Below, one piece after another: positions 8,012 through 10,194 of a DNA stretch of 10,194 nucleotides. Position 1 is the first letter of the stretch, and each line of letters starts with the position of its first letter. The DNA is from Euperipatoides rowelli (taxonomy: Eukaryota > Onychophora > Udeonychophora > Euonychophora > Peripatopsidae). The stretch lies in assembly GCA_003024985.2 (NCBI GenBank), contig PXIH01S0015681.1, one strand, 5' to 3'. The position numbers were made by a program, and so were the translations under genes. The notes under the pieces were generated by a model. That model searched no databases. It was given only the letters and a program-made list of their open reading frames with translations, and had not been told where the DNA came from.

Positions 8012-8057
8012 TTATATCGTTAATCTTTTCCTCTGACTTCTGCAAGGGTTTGAATCC

Positions 8058-8075
8058 TAGTATCGTGGATCGCCA
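8058..8075 (-). promoter_or_regulatory. Candidate tRNA primer-binding site
   Basis: Read on the element's strand the site begins TGGCGATCCACGATACTA, the TGG start expected of a site complementary to the 3' CCA end of a tRNA. On the plus strand the tRNA-like sequence ends TCGTGGATCGCCA, close to the 3' end of animal tRNA-Arg (TCGTGGTCG plus CCA, from general knowledge). Arg tRNA is used as a primer by the 412/mdg1 group of Gypsy elements. It is in the right orientation, on the 5' side of gag. If correct, the 5' LTR ends at 8076. Confidence 0.5.
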
Positions 8076-9470
8076 GATTTCTTTGATCATGCCCCTGTCA
8101 AAAATTATTGCTTTAAAAATAGTATTTTAGGAATAAAATACCAACGTACGAATACCTATATATAAAATTAAAAATATCCAGGACAGAGATAAAAATAATA
8201 TAGATAGATCTTGTGTATTCAATAAGAAAGATGGAAAAAATGAATATAAACTTTTATTAGGGCCTTATTGTGTATATTATGTGTTGTGACTGGATTTTAA
8301 TGTTAGAAACTTATAGGCCCTATTCTTTGCAAAGAAAAACAAGTAATTCAGTTTCTCTAACTTGATACAATAGCTTTAACAAGGAGTTTTCACATCCAAT
8401 ATAAGGAACTCTGATCAGTTAGGTGGTTCCAACCTATCCCTGCAAAGATGAGCAATAAGGTTTATCTTTCTGATATTAAATAATAAAAAAACTAATAAGT
8501 GTGATAGATAAAGAAATGTAATACTAAGTTAGATGGAAAGATGAAATAAAAATGTTTATAATAAAGATTGAATATATGAAATTAGGAGCAATAATATCCA
8601 GATGTTACTACCAGCTCTAGGATGAGTGGTTGACAAGGTTGATGAGGCCTTAAATTCAATTTCTTGAAGACTGCTTCAGTGATATCAAGATCATATCACC
8701 TACCTGGCCTATGGTTTTGTCCGGTTAAATGAGATTTTAACAAGCTTTGAAATAAATTATTCAAGTATACAATAAGTGTAAATTTTCTCTAGAATCTGAG
8801 TATAAAAATCGGTATTTTGAAAAATGAGCAACAACAANAAAAATAAAAATAGTTTGACGGAAGAATTTATGAATTGAAACAAGAATTAATTTAAATATTG
8901 GTTTATTGTAAATATAAAATGAATAGTTTTATCTCATGCTCTTTTTCATCAGAAACAGACGGACATCGCAAAAATATATGTCATACAACTAAATATTACC
9001 AACTCTAAAAGTATATTGAAAGTTTTCTATCTGTATTGCTTTCTATGATATTGGTACAAAAATCTCAAAAATTAAAATATAAAAATTTCTGACTTCTATT
9101 AACACTCAATATAATATTCAAAGTATAAGAGGAACATAAGGGTTAAATCAATTTTAATGCTGAAACATTAAAAATCAAGGACATAAAAATAATAAAAAAT
9201 GGCTGTATTTCCACAACTCCAATAAATAAAAATATAAACTTACGCCTGCTGCAGACATAGTGTCGAAGTTAAAAGTCTTCCAAAGATCATTGCATTATTC
9301 TTAGTAGAAGTATGTAGGTGTTGGAGGGTTAAGTTAGGTTTAAATTTAAATCTTTGATGAAAATTTTCTGAAATGATGTAAAGTTCTGATGAAAAAACTG
9401 TTTTGTAAATTGGTTCTTGAAAAAAAATCTTCTTAAAAAAATAATAAATAAAAGTTTATGTTGCCATAAA
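8076..9470. other. AT-rich stretch without a recognisable gene
   Basis: No frame on either strand reads like a protein and no RNA gene is seen. If the primer site at 8058-8075 is right, the first few hundred bases should be the 5' LTR, but no matching copy was found by eye at 1500-2440. A short inverted pair TAGGGCCT/AGGCCCTA lies near 8259 and 8313. The unresolved base N is at 8838. Confidence 0.55.
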
Positions 9471-10010
9471 TTCGATCAGATTGCTTCTATGATGAGGGGA
9501 ATTACAATGCCTGGAGATAGTCAAGATTCGTCAGCTTTCTTGGGGCATTATGCAGATTGATACGGCCTCAAGCTGTCAAAGTGGGATAGATCAGTGGTAT
9601 AAACTGGCCTCAAGTTCCTTAGACTGGTGAACATAACAGGACAGGGATCTGGTCCAAAGTGCTTAGCTTTGGCTATCCTCAGTTTCAGCTGGTTTATCTC
9701 TCGGATATACAGGAAAAAATAACCATTCCACTTTTTGTATCAGTCACATCCTTTAATTGGTTTAGAGTGGGTGCTTTAGTGGGTATTCTTGACATGTTGG
9801 GTTGGAAAAACTTAGCTAGGTCTGGATACTATTGGCTGGGATAGCACAATTTCTCCTGGCCGCTGGAGATAAACTGGTGGCTGAGTGAAAATGTTCTGGA
9901 AAAATTATCAGAGTACAGAAAAATATAAATTTTGACTTAGAGCTGTGACTGGTGGACTGGAGATAGGCTTGTGCTGGCTGTAGCTCGGCTTGTTTTACAT
10001 CGGTTTATTC
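9470..10010 (-). pseudogene. Unrecognised gene remnant carrying the second copy of the 123-bp block
   Basis: Read on the minus strand, protein-like pieces occur in changing frames. About 10000-9820 holds Ser/Pro/Gln-rich fragments (KPSYSQHKPISSPPVTAL; QPPVYLQRPGEIVL). About 9840-9745 holds YPDLAKFFQPNMSRIP. From 9739 to the TAA at 9548-9550 a frame of 63 codons includes FLYIREINQLKLRIAKAKHF, then DPCPVMFTSLRNLRPVY, then TTDLSHFDSLRPYQSA. The same frame continues past the TAA with CPKKADES, a TGA and LSPGIVIPLI. The part from DPCPVMF to CPKKA is the inverted counterpart of the peptide encoded at 534-656. The family is not recognised. It is probably a decayed gene or gene-family fragment. Confidence 0.45.
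9532..9654 (-). repeat. Right arm of the 123-bp inverted pair
   Basis: This is the reverse-complement partner of 534-656, the same length with no indel and about ten mismatches. The stop TAA at 9548-9550 replaces a Leu codon (TTA) in the left copy. Confidence 0.9.
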
Positions 10011-10194
10011 ATGTAGTTTTAATATTTCTTCTGATGATCGTATTAAAAATGTCAATTAAAAAGGAAGTTGTAGAATTTAATGTTAATGTGTTGTGAAGAT
10101 TCAAGTCCTAACCTTTATATCCATAATTTTTAGAAATGAATGTTAGGATAAAAAAATTAACATATTGACTGTCCCAAGTTCTAATAAAGGAAAC

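Larger units (their letters stand above)
7544..8057 (-). other. Retrotransposon 5' leader (untranslated)
   Basis: This interval lies between the primer-binding-site candidate and the gag ATG. No coding frame on either strand looks real; the plus-strand open frame 7534-7797 has no protein-like pattern. At about 510 bases it is a rather long leader. It contains a G-rich tract on the plus strand (C-rich on the element's sense strand) and an AT hairpin. If 8058-8075 is not the primer site, part of this interval could instead be 5' LTR. Confidence 0.5.
2442..8075 (-). mobile_element. Degenerate Ty3/Gypsy LTR-retrotransposon
   Basis: On the minus strand the domains follow gag, protease, reverse transcriptase, RNase H, integrase, the order of Ty3/Gypsy (Metaviridae) elements and not of Ty1/Copia, where integrase precedes RT. 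Limits are the primer-binding-site candidate at 8075 and the last stop of the 3' reading frame at 2442. The internal part is about 5.6 kb, normal for the class. At least ten frame changes and many in-frame stops break gag and pol. Lost or changed key residues include the protease active site, the first position of the RT YxDD box, one zinc-knuckle Cys and the integrase catalytic Glu; the RNase H acidic triad survives. LTRs were not identified by eye, so they may be highly diverged, deleted or too AT-rich to recognise. No envelope gene is recognisable. The copy is an inactive fossil, probably in an insect or other arthropod. Confidence 0.93.

Noticed and set aside
534-9654. The inverted pair as terminal repeats of a Maverick/Polinton or other large DNA transposon
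   Set aside because: No transposase, DNA polymerase B or capsid gene lies between the arms, the arms look coding, and no target-site duplication is seen at their edges.
9659-9844. Plus-strand open frame of 61 codons
   Set aside because: The minus strand here is more protein-like and is continuous with the peptide shared with the left repeat arm.
1-10194. CRISPR arrays, tandem gene clusters, intact tRNA or rRNA genes
   Set aside because: No regularly spaced direct repeats, no complete cloverleaf and no rRNA-like conserved sequence were found on either strand.

Overview
The window reads as nuclear DNA of an animal, most likely an arthropod. It is AT-rich, gene-poor, has no bacterial-style operons, and its centre is one old, decayed Ty3/Gypsy-class (Metaviridae) LTR-retrotransposon lying on the minus strand. 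The species cannot be named from the sequence. Position 8838 is an N.

Layout. (1) 1-511: AT-rich, no gene seen. (2) 512-1447, plus strand: host-like coding remnants. There is a short exon-like ORF (512-673) ending at a good splice-donor sequence. It is followed by an unrecognised protein-like stretch (about 770-1447) that changes frame three times and ends in a Lys/Arg/His/Ser-rich tail. (3) 1448-2440: very AT-rich spacer with a degenerate short repeat, an ATTT run and a striking pair of abutting palindromes (2201-2221). (4) 2442-8075, minus strand: the retrotransposon. In its own 5'-to-3' direction it has a primer-binding-site candidate (8075-8058), a long leader (8057-7544) and gag (7543 to about 6213, capsid-type region plus one damaged CCHC zinc knuckle). 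Next come a gag-protease linker (about 6160-5662), protease (about 5740-5370), reverse transcriptase (about 5120-4465), RNase H (4464 to about 3861) and integrase (HHCC zinc module, DDE core, GPY/F C-terminal module, 3933 to about 2711), then a short unknown reading frame ending at 2442. The domain order PR-RT-RH-IN is that of Ty3/Gypsy elements. At least ten frame changes and many stops break it, and several catalytic residues are lost, so this copy cannot encode a working polyprotein. I could not find a convincing pair of long terminal repeats by eye. (5) 8076-9470: AT-rich, no gene seen. (6) about 9470-10010, minus strand: more broken protein-like sequence.

The most unexpected feature is a 123-bp inverted pair, 534-656 and 9532-9654, ungapped and about 92% identical, that brackets almost 9 kb including the whole retrotransposon. 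Both copies encode the same short peptide type in the same relative frame, yet all ten differences between them change the amino acid or create a stop. Nothing in the window shows an intact novel system. The points worth follow-up are the inverted pair, the identity of the two flanking gene remnants, the tRNA-like primer site with its T-arm-like extension, and the paired palindromes.
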